Source of the DNA: CALOFP01 sp942492635
GTDB lineage: Bacteria > UBP6 > UBA1177 > CALOFP01
DNA length: 64,000 bases
Direction: 5' to 3'
Assembly: GCA_942492635.1 (NCBI GenBank)
Contig: CALOFP010000002.1
Coordinates: forward strand, 1,240,001-1,304,000
Position numbers and translations under genes: made by a program. Of the stretch, positions 17,553-27,096 are shown piece by piece; within the stretch, counting starts at the first letter, position 1, and every line of letters starts with the position of its first letter. The notes beneath the pieces are model-generated. The model was not told the DNA's origin and made no database searches. It was given only the letters and a program-made list of their open reading frames with translations.

Positions 17553-19154
17553 TTGAAAAAAATTGTTTTTTATATTGTCTGCTTAACTTTCGTTTTCACT
17601 GCATGCGGTGAGGATTCTGAAGAAGTTAAATTCACTGGATGGGAACCGGAAAACGTATCAAAACCAAGAAGTTGTGAGAGTGTGAAATGTTCAGGTCATG
17701 GCAAATGTATTATCGGCGGCGGCGGACATCCTTTCTGTTATTGCGATGAAGGGTACTCTCCGTACGGTCTTGAATGTTTCCATAAAAAATATGCCGATCC
17801 ATGCTATGAAGTCTCATGCTCCGGGAACGGAACATGCGAAATTAATAGGGACGGAGATGCCGAGTGCAGGTGTAATTACGGTTACAAACCGGATGGATTG
17901 AAATGCATCAGGGAAGATCCGTGCGAATATAGAACATGTGGTGATCATGGTCAGTGTTATGTACATATGGACGGTTATGCAGATTGCAAATGTGATGAAG
18001 GATACGTTTCAGACGGCTTTGAATGCATCGAAAAAAGACAGGAAACCCCTTGTGACTATGTGAAATGTTCCGGTCATGGGAGATGCTATATATCGGTAGA
18101 CGGTCATGCTCAATGTGCTTGTAATGAAGGTTACAAGGCTGATGGCCTGGAATGCCAACCCGTTCCTGCTGATCCATGCAAAGATGTTGACTGCGGCAAA
18201 GGAACATGTGTAACCATTGTTGATGAGGCAAAATGCGAGTGTGATGAAGGTTATTATGCCGCGGGATTTCAGTGTCTCAGCTTACTGGATAAGATTTGTG
18301 GAGATAACATACTGGACCGGAGTAGGATAACACTCAATAGCGACAGCGACGTAACAAATCTTAAAAATGTTACCTACGTGAAGGGAGATGTTTACATTCA
18401 AAGCAGTGTGCAGGATTTGACATCACTAAGCAGCCTGAAATGTATCGGTGGGGATCTGAAAGTATTTATGACGGAAAATCTATCTACACTGAAAGGGCTC
18501 GACAACCTTGTTTACATAGGAAAAAACTTAACAATTGAAGATAATTTAAACTTAAGCGAAACTTCCCAGCTGAATCAATTGGAAACAATCGACAGCAACT
18601 TGACAATCAAGAACAACCAAAACATCAGTTCGATTGGTTTGAAAAATCTCCAAAGTGTAGGTGAAGTAGTTATTGAAGAAAATGAAAATCTCCAAAGAAT
18701 ATCTGATTTTTCAAAACTCACTGTGATAAATGGAAAGCTGAAAATGGCAAGTAATCACGCGCTGAGCGATATAAACGGATTTGAGAATATTACAGAAGTT
18801 AACGGAGACATGTATATATTGGACAGCGATAGCCTATCCAACCTTCGCGGATTTGGGAAGTTGGAAAAGATCGGTAGCAGTTTATATATTAACGGCAATG
18901 AAAGACTTCTTTCACTTTCCGGGCTGAACAATCTCAAGACAATTGAGGGAATGGATCTAAGCATATACAACAATTCGAGCCTCATTTCGCTGCGCACTCT
19001 TTATTCAATAGAAACAGCAGGTTTTACTATGCTTTTCATAAAAGGCAACAACTCTCTTCCAAATAGTGAGGCTATGGAATTCCGTGATCACCTCATAGAC
19101 AAATGTGAATGGGATGGAGATTCAACAATTGAAGGTAACAAAGAAGAGCTCTAA
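17553..19154 (+). CDS. Lipoprotein with five EGF-like modules and an L-domain/leucine-rich region
   Basis: 533 residues from TTG, with AAAAGGAGAA 8 nt upstream. Signal peptide ends VFTAC. Residues ~35-245 hold five EGF-like modules of about 37 residues, each CxxxxCSGHGxCxxxxxGxxxCxCDEGYxxDGLxC; the fifth is shorter. Residues ~250-515 repeat a ~23-residue pattern, for example LxxIGKNLTIEDNxNLSxxSxL, which is the receptor L-domain/LRR-like right-handed helix seen in Ecm33-type cell-wall proteins. No enzyme motif. It looks like an adhesin or ligand-binding surface protein. Single gene, same strand as the lipoprotein genes before it. Confidence 0.85.
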   Translation: MKKIVFYIVCLTFVFTACGEDSEEVKFTGWEPENVSKPRSCESVKCSGHGKCIIGGGGHPFCYCDEGYSPYGLECFHKKYADPCYEVSCSGNGTCEINRDGDAECRCNYGYKPDGLKCIREDPCEYRTCGDHGQCYVHMDGYADCKCDEGYVSDGFECIEKRQETPCDYVKCSGHGRCYISVDGHAQCACNEGYKADGLECQPVPADPCKDVDCGKGTCVTIVDEAKCECDEGYYAAGFQCLSLLDKICGDNILDRSRITLNSDSDVTNLKNVTYVKGDVYIQSSVQDLTSLSSLKCIGGDLKVFMTENLSTLKGLDNLVYIGKNLTIEDNLNLSETSQLNQLETIDSNLTIKNNQNISSIGLKNLQSVGEVVIEENENLQRISDFSKLTVINGKLKMASNHALSDINGFENITEVNGDMYILDSDSLSNLRGFGKLEKIGSSLYINGNERLLSLSGLNNLKTIEGMDLSIYNNSSLISLRTLYSIETAGFTMLFIKGNNSLPNSEAMEFRDHLIDKCEWDGDSTIEGNKEEL

Positions 19155-19392
19155 TCCAAAAGCATTATAAAAACTTCCACCTTTTTCAGCTGTGGACGGA
19201 AAATTCATCGAGATATATCTATCCATACCCGCCTAAATGTGTCGAAATAAATCGGGTAAATCAGGTTTGGTCTACTGATATAACGTAGACAAAACTTGTT
19301 CTTCTGTGAGAAAGAAAGGTTGTGACATGTGTACCATGAGAGAAATCTGTGAGGGACTGCTGAAAAGAGAATGTCGTAAGGAATCCAGCTGG

Positions 19393-19857
19393 TTACTCAC
19401 TTCGAATTTCCTTTTTATAAATTCTTGTTGCGGAACCGTCCAGCTCATAACCATTCTCAATTCTTTGCCATCCATATTTCTCATAGTAACCGTCGTGATC
19501 TGTTGTGAGATAGATGGTGGAGAAACCTGCTCTTAGAGCCTCATCTGCAGCATGAGCCATAAGGACACTTCCGTAACCGGCACCTCTTTCACTGCTTTCA
19601 ATGTAGAGGCAGGCAAACCACGGATAGAGATCGTGACGACTAATAAAATCGTTGATTATCAAACCATAGCAACCGATAATTTTGCCTGCTTTCAATAGCA
19701 GGTAGAACTTGGGCAAAGGTCTGTTCGGCAGGGAGGAGTGAATGATAGCATCCTCATAGAATGAATAGTTTTTCTCTGATCCCCATTTGCCGTGAATATA
19801 CTTGGTGGCTGCCTCAATTCCGCCATCAAAATCCTTAACATTTACAATCTCGATCAT
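19393..19857 (-). CDS. GNAT family N-acetyltransferase
   Basis: 154 residues. The acetyl-CoA loop is SSERGAGYGSVLM near residues 87-99, preceded by the LYIESS strand and followed by helix AADEALRAGF, strand IYLTTDH and DGYYEKYGW, a common end of small GNATs. Cytosolic; substrate unknown. TTTGGTGAAAAG gives a modest ribosome site. Isolated gene on the minus strand. Confidence 0.85.
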   Translation of the reverse strand: MIEIVNVKDFDGGIEAATKYIHGKWGSEKNYSFYEDAIIHSSLPNRPLPKFYLLLKAGKIIGCYGLIINDFISRHDLYPWFACLYIESSERGAGYGSVLMAHAADEALRAGFSTIYLTTDHDGYYEKYGWQRIENGYELDGSATRIYKKEIRSE

Positions 19858-20155
19858 CTTTTCACCAAAAGAAATATTAACAATAGTTTCACAATCACAG
19901 GATATTTAAGGTTAAAACTCAAGTCAAGATATTCAAACATCAAAAAAACAAGATGAAAAGCATCTGTTCCTTGTATATCATGGAATTATATCTTTTATCC
20001 TATGTGTTTCTATTTCTCTTTTTGAATATTGATAGTTCTTTGGGGGATAGCCGGCAGTGGAGATGTTTGGTATGTCATCTCTAAGAGGTTGTCGATAGGG
20101 CGGCGGATGATTTCGCTGAGGATAATTAGGTCACAGCTATAGTTGCACAATATTT

Positions 20156-21175
20156 TTACATATAACCGTTTTTATGATTATCTTCCTCTTTTCCCTTAAA
20201 AACATTTATCACCACATTTCCCTTTTTATGCCCCTCTTCCACGTATCTGAAAGCTTCAGCTGTTTTCTCAAGCGGATAGGTCTTATCTATTACCGAAGTG
20301 AGCACACCCCTTGCCATGAGATCAGTAAGGAACTTAAGATCTTCAATTTTTTCAGGAGCTGCACCGACAAGAAGAACCTTTCTGCTGCCGGTAATTCCAG
20401 TCCAGATAGACTCCGCAATATCTTCAAACCTGAAGTATGCTGAAAGATAAACTCCGTCCTTTTTTAGTACTTTCCTGCTGTTGCAAACTGATGCTTTTCC
20501 TACTGTGTCGTAAATGATGTCATACTTCTCATCACCTTTTGTAAAATCCTCTTTTTTGTAATCAATCACATGATCTGCGCCAAGACTCGTCACCATCTCA
20601 ACATTTCCTGTGCTGCAAACTGCCGTTACTTCCGCACCGAAATATTTTGCGAGCTGTACTGCATAGGTGCCGAGACAACCGGATGCTCCATTTATAAGCA
20701 CTTTCTGACCTTTCTTGACCTGCGCCTTGTCTCGCAGGAAAAATAGAGATGTGTGCCCGCCAAAAAAGAGTGATGCAGCCTGCTCAAAAGAGATGTTTTC
20801 AGGTTTTTGCACAATCTCACCATTTTCAGGCATTACCAGATATTCAGCATGAGCACCAAACGCCATCCCCGGAGATCCTAGAACTGCATCACCTGCCTTG
20901 AATTTTGCTACATCTTTCCCAACAGCTTCAATCGTGCCTGAAAATTCAGTTCCAAGAATATTGAAACGGGGTTTGAAAAGTCCGAAAAAGAGACGTGCCG
21001 GAAACTTTGCAATTTTTGGAGCGAACCGCAGACTTCTGACATTACAATCCGCACTCGTTACCGTTGTTGCATGAACTTTAATCAATACCTCATCATCTTT
21101 CGGTTCCGGTTTTGCAACATCAGCGTATTCAAGAAGTTCCGGGGCACCGTATCTTTTATGAAGAATAGCTTTCAT
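20156..21175 (-). CDS. Zinc-free MDR oxidoreductase (quinone-reductase-like)
   Basis: 339 residues from the ATG at 21175, preferred over the ATG at 21190 because GGGAGGAAAGG lies right before it. Medium-chain dehydrogenase/reductase: N-terminal GroES-like fold (PEPKDDEVLIKVHATTV), substrate-domain GTEFSGTIEAVGKDV, Rossmann loop GASGCLGTYAVQLAKYFGA binding NAD(P)H, and GADHVIDYKKEDF. It lacks the structural zinc Cys cluster, as expected for the quinone oxidoreductase branch. The stop of the XRE gene lies just inside the longer reading frame, so the two genes are translationally linked. Likely a stress-type enone or quinone reductase under the XRE repressor; the substrate is inference. Confidence 0.85.
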   Translation of the reverse strand: MKAILHKRYGAPELLEYADVAKPEPKDDEVLIKVHATTVTSADCNVRSLRFAPKIAKFPARLFFGLFKPRFNILGTEFSGTIEAVGKDVAKFKAGDAVLGSPGMAFGAHAEYLVMPENGEIVQKPENISFEQAASLFFGGHTSLFFLRDKAQVKKGQKVLINGASGCLGTYAVQLAKYFGAEVTAVCSTGNVEMVTSLGADHVIDYKKEDFTKGDEKYDIIYDTVGKASVCNSRKVLKKDGVYLSAYFRFEDIAESIWTGITGSRKVLLVGAAPEKIEDLKFLTDLMARGVLTSVIDKTYPLEKTAEAFRYVEEGHKKGNVVINVFKGKEEDNHKNGYM

Positions 21176-21186
21176 CCTTTCCTCCC

Positions 21187-21426
21187 TCATTTTTTTTCAG
21201 CTTTTTTATCGGTCGCTTCATCGTAAGAAAAAACATTCTCAAGCGGCACATTGAATGCCAGCGCAATTTTAAATGCCAGCTCAAGAGACGGAGAGTATTT
21301 CCCCTTTTCAATTGCCACAATTGTCTGTCTTGTAACGCCGGCGAGATCTGCCAGCTTCTGCTGCGTCATCTCATCGTTTTCGAAACGCAGCCTTCGAATG
21401 TTGTTGCTTATCCTACAGTTAGCCAT
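21187..21426 (-). CDS. XRE-family transcriptional regulator
   Basis: 79 residues, nearly all one Cro/CI helix-turn-helix: LRFENDEMTQQKLADLAGVTRQTIVAIEKGKYSPSLELA, then the short tail. This single-domain form is common upstream of small membrane or redox genes. GGAGGTTGAC precedes the ATG. It is first gene of a two-gene operon with the MDR oxidoreductase and has a near-consensus promoter overlapped by TTTACAC repeats, so autorepression is likely. Confidence 0.9.
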   Translation of the reverse strand: MANCRISNNIRRLRFENDEMTQQKLADLAGVTRQTIVAIEKGKYSPSLELAFKIALAFNVPLENVFSYDEATDKKAEKK

Positions 21427-21468
21427 GTCAACCTCCTATAGTTTTGTAAAGTAAAAGCAACAATACAA

Positions 21469-21497
21469 ATTGTAGGCTATGTTTTACACGGTGTCAA
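21469..21497 (-). promoter_or_regulatory. Promoter of the XRE-MDR operon with TTTACAC repeats
   Basis: On the minus strand TTGACA, 17-nt spacer, TACAAT, about 43 nt before the XRE start. TTTACAC occurs on the plus strand at 21483 and again at 21502, with further GTGT/ACAC steps out to ~21530, making plausible operator half-sites over and just upstream of the -35 box. Confidence 0.65.
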
Positions 21498-21706
21498 ATA
21501 TTTTACACATAGTGTAGTGTGTGTCATACACGTAGAACCTGAGGAACCGGATGAGGAGCGGAGAGGCACTATTTCCTGTAATTATTTTAAAATTCGAAAA
21601 TATGGAAGATTCCACGAGTTTCCATTGTATTTATGGAAATTACCGAACACAAAATCTTTATTGAATGACTAAAAGTACAAAAGTGCCGACCCGTTTCGGT
21701 TGCATG

Positions 21707-22390
21707 TTAACCAATTTCAGGTACTGCTATTTTGCAGAAAACACTGGATCCGTCTACCTCCGTAATCTCAGCTTTCAAGCCTAAACTTGAGCATAACAGG
21801 TCAAACTCCCTCGGAAGCAACAATCCTGATTGAAAACCATCTTTGCAGACGATTTTTCCTGCGCCGGTCTTTGCATAATCAATTTCTCCGACCAGCCCTG
21901 CTGAAGCCTGGGATTCAAACCATTTCAGTCGTTCGCTCCAAAACCCGGCGGAATATGTTGAAAATATGAGTTCACCTCCCGGTCGAGTAACTCTGACAGA
22001 TTGGTGCAAAAGCTCCGCCTGGTCAACGCCGAATGCACTTATACCGTTTTGAATACACACAACTTTATCAAATTCCGACTCCTCAAAAGTCAAATTCAGT
22101 GCATCCATTTCCATAAAACCGCATTTTGAGTTTGCCTTATGAAGATGGTCAGCCAACTCAATGTTTGATGCGGCATTATCGATTCCTACAACATACTCTG
22201 CAACTTCGGTCATTCGAGCTGTAACACGTCCGTACCCGCAACCTAATTCCAGTACCTTATCCTTTTGTTCCAGTTGACGAAGAACAAATTGTATTTCTGC
22301 TTCCAGATACTGTTTTATACGCGGATGTGCTAACTCGTAACATGCTCTCAAACGATCGCTGGATAAATTACCTTTATAATATCCCTTCAT
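21707..22390 (-). CDS. Class I SAM-dependent methyltransferase
   Basis: 227 residues. Motif I is VLELGCGYGRVTARM (~45-59), the acidic end of strand 2 is VVGIDNAASNIELA, then MDALNLTFEESEFDKVVCIQNGIS and the post-II VTRPGGELIFSTYS. This is the Methyltransf_11/25 type. Substrate unknown. AGGTGAATAG gives the ribosome site. It is 29 nt downstream of the DUF3795 gene on the same strand, so they may share a transcript. Confidence 0.85.
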   Translation of the reverse strand: MKGYYKGNLSSDRLRACYELAHPRIKQYLEAEIQFVLRQLEQKDKVLELGCGYGRVTARMTEVAEYVVGIDNAASNIELADHLHKANSKCGFMEMDALNLTFEESEFDKVVCIQNGISAFGVDQAELLHQSVRVTRPGGELIFSTYSAGFWSERLKWFESQASAGLVGEIDYAKTGAGKIVCKDGFQSGLLLPREFDLLCSSLGLKAEITEVDGSSVFCKIAVPEIG

Positions 22391-22419
22391 CTATTCACCT
22401 GCTCCCGCTTTCTTTTTGT

Positions 22420-22899
22420 TCATTTAACATCGCGCTTGCAATCAGCTGAATTTTTGTTTCTAAAATCAGCTCCACAACCACTGCATTTGTAATGGTACCA
22501 ATGAATTTTACCTCCACAGATGCTGCATCTCCATTTTTCCTTCTGATACTGAAGAAACTCCTTCAAACCCAGCATGGAAAACAGCACATAATCTTCTTCC
22601 AAGTTGTGCCTGTAGTCGAAACGCCAATCACCCGGATGAGAATCAATCAACTTGCCCCGGTAACTCTTACAAGGAAACTCATCACATTCAAAACAAAACT
22701 GTTTTGACTTGGTTGAGTAACAACATTTGCGTAATTTACAATTCCACTTACTTTTCCGACACTGTTCACTTTCCGAGGAACAACCATGACAACTTTTTTC
22801 ATAAGAAGGGCACGCACCACAGTAAACTCCGCAAGGAGCAAGTTCCGATGGTAGATTTTGTTTTTTTGCCGTCAAGTTCTTACTCCGGTTGGATAACAT
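22420..22899 (-). CDS. DUF3795 cysteine-rich protein
   Basis: 159 residues with a family-typical start, LAPCGVYCGACPSY, then a Cys array: CHGCSSE, CKLRKCC, CFECDEFPC, and a C-terminal CSICGGKIHWYHYKCSGCG zinc-ribbon-like pair. The Cys pattern could bind zinc or an iron-sulfur cluster. No signal peptide. Role of the family is unknown. Probably transcribed with the methyltransferase that follows. Confidence 0.85.
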   Translation of the reverse strand: MLSNRSKNLTAKKQNLPSELAPCGVYCGACPSYEKSCHGCSSESEQCRKSKWNCKLRKCCYSTKSKQFCFECDEFPCKSYRGKLIDSHPGDWRFDYRHNLEEDYVLFSMLGLKEFLQYQKEKWRCSICGGKIHWYHYKCSGCGADFRNKNSADCKRDVK

Positions 22900-23664
22900 G
22901 CTATAAGCTTCGTAACTTCCATTTCGTCCAACTAAACTATCGTACTAACATGCAGTGTAGTATTTAAAATGGAGTTTTCAAGATAAAGCTTGAAGTTGAA
23001 ATACCCATTGAATCCGATGGGGGAAGGATCAACACTTTTGTTCTTTTGTTGTCGATAAAAGGTTTTGTTGTCTGGATTTATTTTGGGTTCTTGCTGTGTC
23101 TTTGAAGAGGATTCTGTCGGGGAAATTTCGAAATTCAAAATATTTCCGGAAGATAAATCTACCGTATATTCAATTTGAAAAAATTCTGCAACACTTTTCA
23201 GGACAGCTCAAAAAAGTTCTCTCGGTCAATTCAGCGGATAATTTGGTTGTAAAGCAAATATCCTTCAAGAACTATCTCATGGAATTGTCGGAATATTACC
23301 ACAGCTATCCTACTAGTTTTTTTAAAGCTATGAATATTCCTTGTGAAATAAAGATAAATGCTTATTTCAGATAAATAATTTTTTGTGGGCTAAATTAATT
23401 ATCAGAATTTGTGTGAAAAATCCCTGTGGAGTGTTTTTTCTGGCTAATGGTCGGAGGTTTGATTGTTTTGGTGAGTTGAAAAAGAAAATGATTGCATGTG
23501 GTTGGCAATTGATTGATCTTAATAACTCTCCCTGACCCTCCCTTTGAAAAAGGGAGGGGACTTGATTTTCCTGAATGCCTCAAAATTATTTACTTTTTTC
23601 AATTGATCCGTTATTATTTTTTCAGCGTTACGCAAAAAAAATAATCAGTTTGAGAGGTGGCTAC
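22900..23664. other. Intergenic, one doubtful ORF and a hairpin repeat
   Basis: 765 nt. A 92-codon open frame (23096-23374, +) has neither ribosome site nor recognisable homology and I do not count it as a gene. The stretch ends with a perfect hairpin (23536-23558) and then the GAGAGGTGG site of the ATPase gene. Confidence 0.4.
23536..23558. repeat. Perfect hairpin CCCTCCCTTT-GAA-AAAGGGAGGG
   Basis: 10-bp arms with a 3-nt loop. The flanking text (CTCCCTGACCCTCCCTTTG) is a familiar dispersed intergenic repeat of many bacterial genomes. It could also act as a terminator, but no T-run follows on either strand. Confidence 0.6.
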
Positions 23665-24807
23665 ATGAGGAATCCGTTTTTTTACGGAGGTACGGCCTTC
23701 GGTGAATCTTTCTGCAACAGATCCGGCGAGTTGCGGGATCTTAAAAATGCGGTGGACAGCTCTCTGAACCTTTTCCTCTTCGGTGAGAGGCGACTCGGTA
23801 AAACATCACTTCTCAGAAAGTTGATGGCATCTCTGCCCGATGATGACTACATAAAGGTTTACATCGATCTCTGGGTGTGCAGTACGGAGGATATTTTCAT
23901 AAGGACGTGCGCGGCCGCCTTCACCCAGGTTCTCGAAAAAACTCCCCAGAAACTTTTGAACAGGGCCAAGGAGCTTTTTTCTTCATTTTCTCCAACGATA
24001 ACGCTGGATTCCAGCGGAAATCCCACCCTCACATTGAACTCTGCAACTCTTGAGAAAACCGAGCCGTTACTTGAACAGGTGCTTTCGCTGCCCCAGATGA
24101 TTGCGGATAAATATCCGGAAAAGCAGGTGGTTGTGATTCTCGATGAGTTTCAGCAGATTAAAAATTTCAAGAGTGATCATGCGGAGAGGGTTCTACGGAG
24201 CGTGATCCAGAACCACGATTCCGTCGCCTATCTTTTCTGCGGAAGTAAAAAGCATGTGATTCAGCAGATGTTCATGGATAGAAAGAGTCCGCTTTTTCGA
24301 TCTGCAGGTCACTATCCGATAGAAGTGATCGATCTTTCCCACTGGCGGGAATTCATAAAGTCACATTTTTCAAACACAGGAAAATCGGTTGGTGACGACA
24401 TGGTGGAAAAGGTGGTCAGCGTAAGCGGCGGTCATCCGTTCTACACCCAGCTTCTCTGCAGCACTCTGTGGGAATTGATGGAGCCCGGAAGAGAGAACGA
24501 TTCACAAATGCTGGAAGAAGCCATAGATCTTCTTTTAAATCGTGAGCAGTATGCCTACATGACTCTTTGGGAGACCTTGCCGTTGAATGCCCGGCAGATG
24601 TTGATTGCAGCCTCCGTTGAAGAGTATCTTGAAAAACCGTATTCCTCCGAAATCATGATGAAATACGGACTTAAAACCCCCTCTGCCGCACAACGGGCAC
24701 TTGCGAAACTGAAGAATGAGGAGATTGTGGAGATCGACAACAGCGGAAGACACTACGTCGCCGATCGCTTTTTTGCTCTGTGGATAAGGAGACGAATTCC
24801 TAGATAA
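23665..24807 (+). CDS. AAA-type ATPase (archaeal ATPase_2 / STAND-like)
   Basis: 380 residues from the ATG at 23665 with GAGAGGTGG before it; the frame is open 30 codons earlier but without a ribosome site. Starts NPFFYGGTAFGESFCNRSGEL, the usual entry of this family. Walker A is GERRLGKTS (~40-48), Walker B VVVILDEFQ, sensor FCGSKKH. A winged-helix segment follows (~305-375: LPLNARQMLIAASV, KTPSAAQRALAKLKNEEIV). Such proteins often end in an extra nuclease-like domain; here the frame stops at WIRRRIPR and degraded coding-like sequence follows. Function unknown, perhaps defence or mobile-element related. Confidence 0.8.
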   Translation: MRNPFFYGGTAFGESFCNRSGELRDLKNAVDSSLNLFLFGERRLGKTSLLRKLMASLPDDDYIKVYIDLWVCSTEDIFIRTCAAAFTQVLEKTPQKLLNRAKELFSSFSPTITLDSSGNPTLTLNSATLEKTEPLLEQVLSLPQMIADKYPEKQVVVILDEFQQIKNFKSDHAERVLRSVIQNHDSVAYLFCGSKKHVIQQMFMDRKSPLFRSAGHYPIEVIDLSHWREFIKSHFSNTGKSVGDDMVEKVVSVSGGHPFYTQLLCSTLWELMEPGRENDSQMLEEAIDLLLNREQYAYMTLWETLPLNARQMLIAASVEEYLEKPYSSEIMMKYGLKTPSAAQRALAKLKNEEIVEIDNSGRHYVADRFFALWIRRRIPR

Positions 24808-25424
24808 ATGTACAGGGAGGAAAATCCAGGCACTTTTCAAAAGCTGAAGCAAAAAACTGGAAATCTACGATCTCAAAGTCGAGGGAGGAGGAAATCGGCC
24901 AGGTTTCAGCTTCTGCGAACGATATTTTGAAGGTTTTCCCCGATTACAACACCACAAGATATGTTATCTACACAATTTCCTGTGAAACTTTCCGGTTTTT
25001 CAAGTTGAAATAATCGAATTGGACGAGAAAATAGTCAGTATATTTTCATCTTCGGACTCGGAGGAAATGAAAATATTTGCATTTGATATAGGATGACAAC
25101 CTATACAGGTTTATACGATTTGACAACCGGAAAATTATATCTATATTGGTGATAGATCTATTTTATTAATAGGAGGTTTTTTGCTTTTTAAAACAGATAT
25201 TGTCATGGAACTGAGTGGAGAAAGAGAGTAACTCCGACAACTGTTTTTGATTCCGTTGAATAAGGCTCGCGCACCACAAAACAGATTCTGATAGGTTTTG
25301 CGCGGTACTTGATCAACAATGGCTATATTTTTTTATGATCCTGTCGGATTGCTTCTATTTTTTTACCAGAATTATCAAACTAAAAACTTTAAATGTTCTT
25401 TTGTTTTTTTTGGAGATAAGTGTA
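24808..25424. other. Intergenic with coding-like remnants
   Basis: 617 nt. Directly after the ATPase, about 24804-25012 stays open in the -1 frame relative to the ATPase and ends in TAA; its text (EEEIGQVSASANDILKVFP, then CETFRFFKLK) looks like eroded protein sequence. Near 25093-25152 a 19-codon frame reads TGLYDLTTGKLYLYW, like the end of a choloylglycine-hydrolase/C45-type protein. No intact gene. Confidence 0.35.
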
Positions 25425-26501
25425 ATGAATATAAAAAATATAGGTTTCAGCGGATTTTTCGAAGCGCATTTCTGCACTTTTAAGGATACTGAATTGTGTC
25501 CTGCGCGGGTAGTGAATGAACAGAAGGGACGTTACAGAATTTTATGTGAACAGGGGGAGTTGTCAGCGGAAGTTTCCGGAAAGTTCATTCATGAAGCTTC
25601 GGTAAAGGCGGATTTTCCGGCGGTCGGCGACTGGGTTGCAGTGAAGATCGAAGGTGAAATGGCTATCATCCACAACCTTTTGCCCAGAAAGAGCAGCTTT
25701 TCAAGAAATGTTGCCTCTTCAAATAAGCGAAACTCCGGTGGTGTGTCCGAGGAGCAGGTTGTTGCCGCAAATATCGATACGGTTTTTATTGTGACCGGGC
25801 TGGACGATAACTACAGCTTGAGCAGAATCGAGAGATATATGGTGCTGGCCTGGAACAGCGGCGCAAAACCTGTAATTGTACTCAGCAAGGCGGATCTTTG
25901 TGAAAATGTGGATGAAATTGTAGATGAAGTTGAACAGGTTACCTTCGGAGTTCCCGTTCATGCGGTTTCGGCGAAGACGGGCGGTGTCGAGGAACTTAAA
26001 GCCTATGCAAAGGCGGGTGAGTCGATTGCACTTCTCGGTTCTTCCGGAGTTGGAAAATCGACAATTGTGAATTGCTTTCTAGGATATGAGCGGCAGAAGG
26101 TTTCTCACGTAAGCGATGCGGTTCATAAAGGACGGCATACTACAACATCTAGAGAACTTATCGTACTCGAAGGCGGCGGAATCCTTATCGACACACCCGG
26201 AATGCGTGAAATACAGCTCTGGGCTGATGAAGAGGCGGTTTCAAACAGTTTTGAGGATGTGGAGGCACTGGCCGCACAGTGCAGATTCGGCGATTGCAGT
26301 CATGACAAAGAGCCGGGCTGTGCTGTTCGGGAAGCTATTGAAGACGGGAGGTTAAGCCACAAACGCTATAAGCAATATCTGAAGATAACCAGGGAGGTTA
26401 AATTTCTTGAGGAGCGAAAAACAAAAGGCACCCGCCAGATTGACAAGGAATTTACCCAAAAGGTGATTAACGCCAATAAGAATAAGAAGAAATTCAGATA
26501 G
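25425..26501 (+). CDS. rsgA: Small ribosomal subunit biogenesis GTPase RsgA
   Basis: 358 residues from the ATG at 25425 with TGGAGATAAG before it; a 30-codon upstream extension is open but hydrophobic and unlikely. RsgA is the circularly permuted GTPase that checks late 30S assembly. The N-terminal OB fold covers ~1-95 (GDWVAVKI). G motifs are in permuted order: LSKADLC (G4), then GSSGVGKST (G1, ~205), TTTSRE (G2) and DTPGMRE (G3). The C-terminal zinc-finger Cys/His set is CRFGDCSHDKEPGC. Length and ending (KKKFR) are normal. Confidence 0.95.
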   Translation: MNIKNIGFSGFFEAHFCTFKDTELCPARVVNEQKGRYRILCEQGELSAEVSGKFIHEASVKADFPAVGDWVAVKIEGEMAIIHNLLPRKSSFSRNVASSNKRNSGGVSEEQVVAANIDTVFIVTGLDDNYSLSRIERYMVLAWNSGAKPVIVLSKADLCENVDEIVDEVEQVTFGVPVHAVSAKTGGVEELKAYAKAGESIALLGSSGVGKSTIVNCFLGYERQKVSHVSDAVHKGRHTTTSRELIVLEGGGILIDTPGMREIQLWADEEAVSNSFEDVEALAAQCRFGDCSHDKEPGCAVREAIEDGRLSHKRYKQYLKITREVKFLEERKTKGTRQIDKEFTQKVINANKNKKKFR

Positions 26502-26664
26502 AACATCTGCTCTATTTTTACGTTCTGTGAATTCAAAAAATAAAAATTCAAAAAGTTGTTTCGATCGCAATGAGGAGTAAATTAGGTGACGAGTACATCA
26601 ACTTATCTTCAGGGCAAGTGTGTACGTTCAAAAATTTGAGGTTTTCACGAAAGGAGTTATCGTG

Positions 26665-26955
26665 GTGAAACTGTTATTTGACTTCTATGCTTTATCTGCT
26701 GTTTCTTGTATTATGCTGTTTTCATATGGGATTAGCATGAAGCCGACCCGTATTGTTTATAGTGTTAAAAAATCTTCCGAGTTGAGTTTTTACATTTCCT
26801 TTTCTGTTGCGATAGTTTTGATGGTTTACAAGCTTTCCGATATTTCCGATTTGACACAATTCGGTTCGAATCTTGCATTTTCTCTTCTGATCATGCTTTA
26901 TGGATCGCTTCAGCGAGTTCTTGTCCTCTTGTTCTGCAGGGTTGAATCAGCCTGA
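26665..26955 (+). CDS. Small hypothetical membrane protein
   Basis: About 96 residues from GTG at 26665 (or 26662), with AAAGGAG 8 nt upstream. Three hydrophobic helices: FDFYALSAVSCIMLFSYGI, LSFYISFSVAIVLMVYKL and LAFSLLIMLYGSLQRVLVLLF. The last helix resembles the LAxxLLTxLYG helix of MotA/ExbB-type proteins, and the protein could be a cut-down relative, but the match is short. The frame closes right after the helix. Next gene starts 141 nt later. Confidence 0.5.
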   Translation: MKLLFDFYALSAVSCIMLFSYGISMKPTRIVYSVKKSSELSFYISFSVAIVLMVYKLSDISDLTQFGSNLAFSLLIMLYGSLQRVLVLLFCRVESA

Positions 26956-27096
26956 CCTGCCCATTTCATCAAATAGTAGAATGGATGGGTTTGGGTTTGT
27001 TGGAGCCTACTCTCCTCTCCCTGATTCGCTTGATTTGAATCGATATGCAGGCTATTGTGAAAAAGGGAAATTAAGACAGTGGGAGGATGGAACGGA

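Noticed and set aside
23096..23374. 92-codon ORF starting with GTG
   Set aside because: No ribosome site, no recognisable motif, isolated in a long gap.
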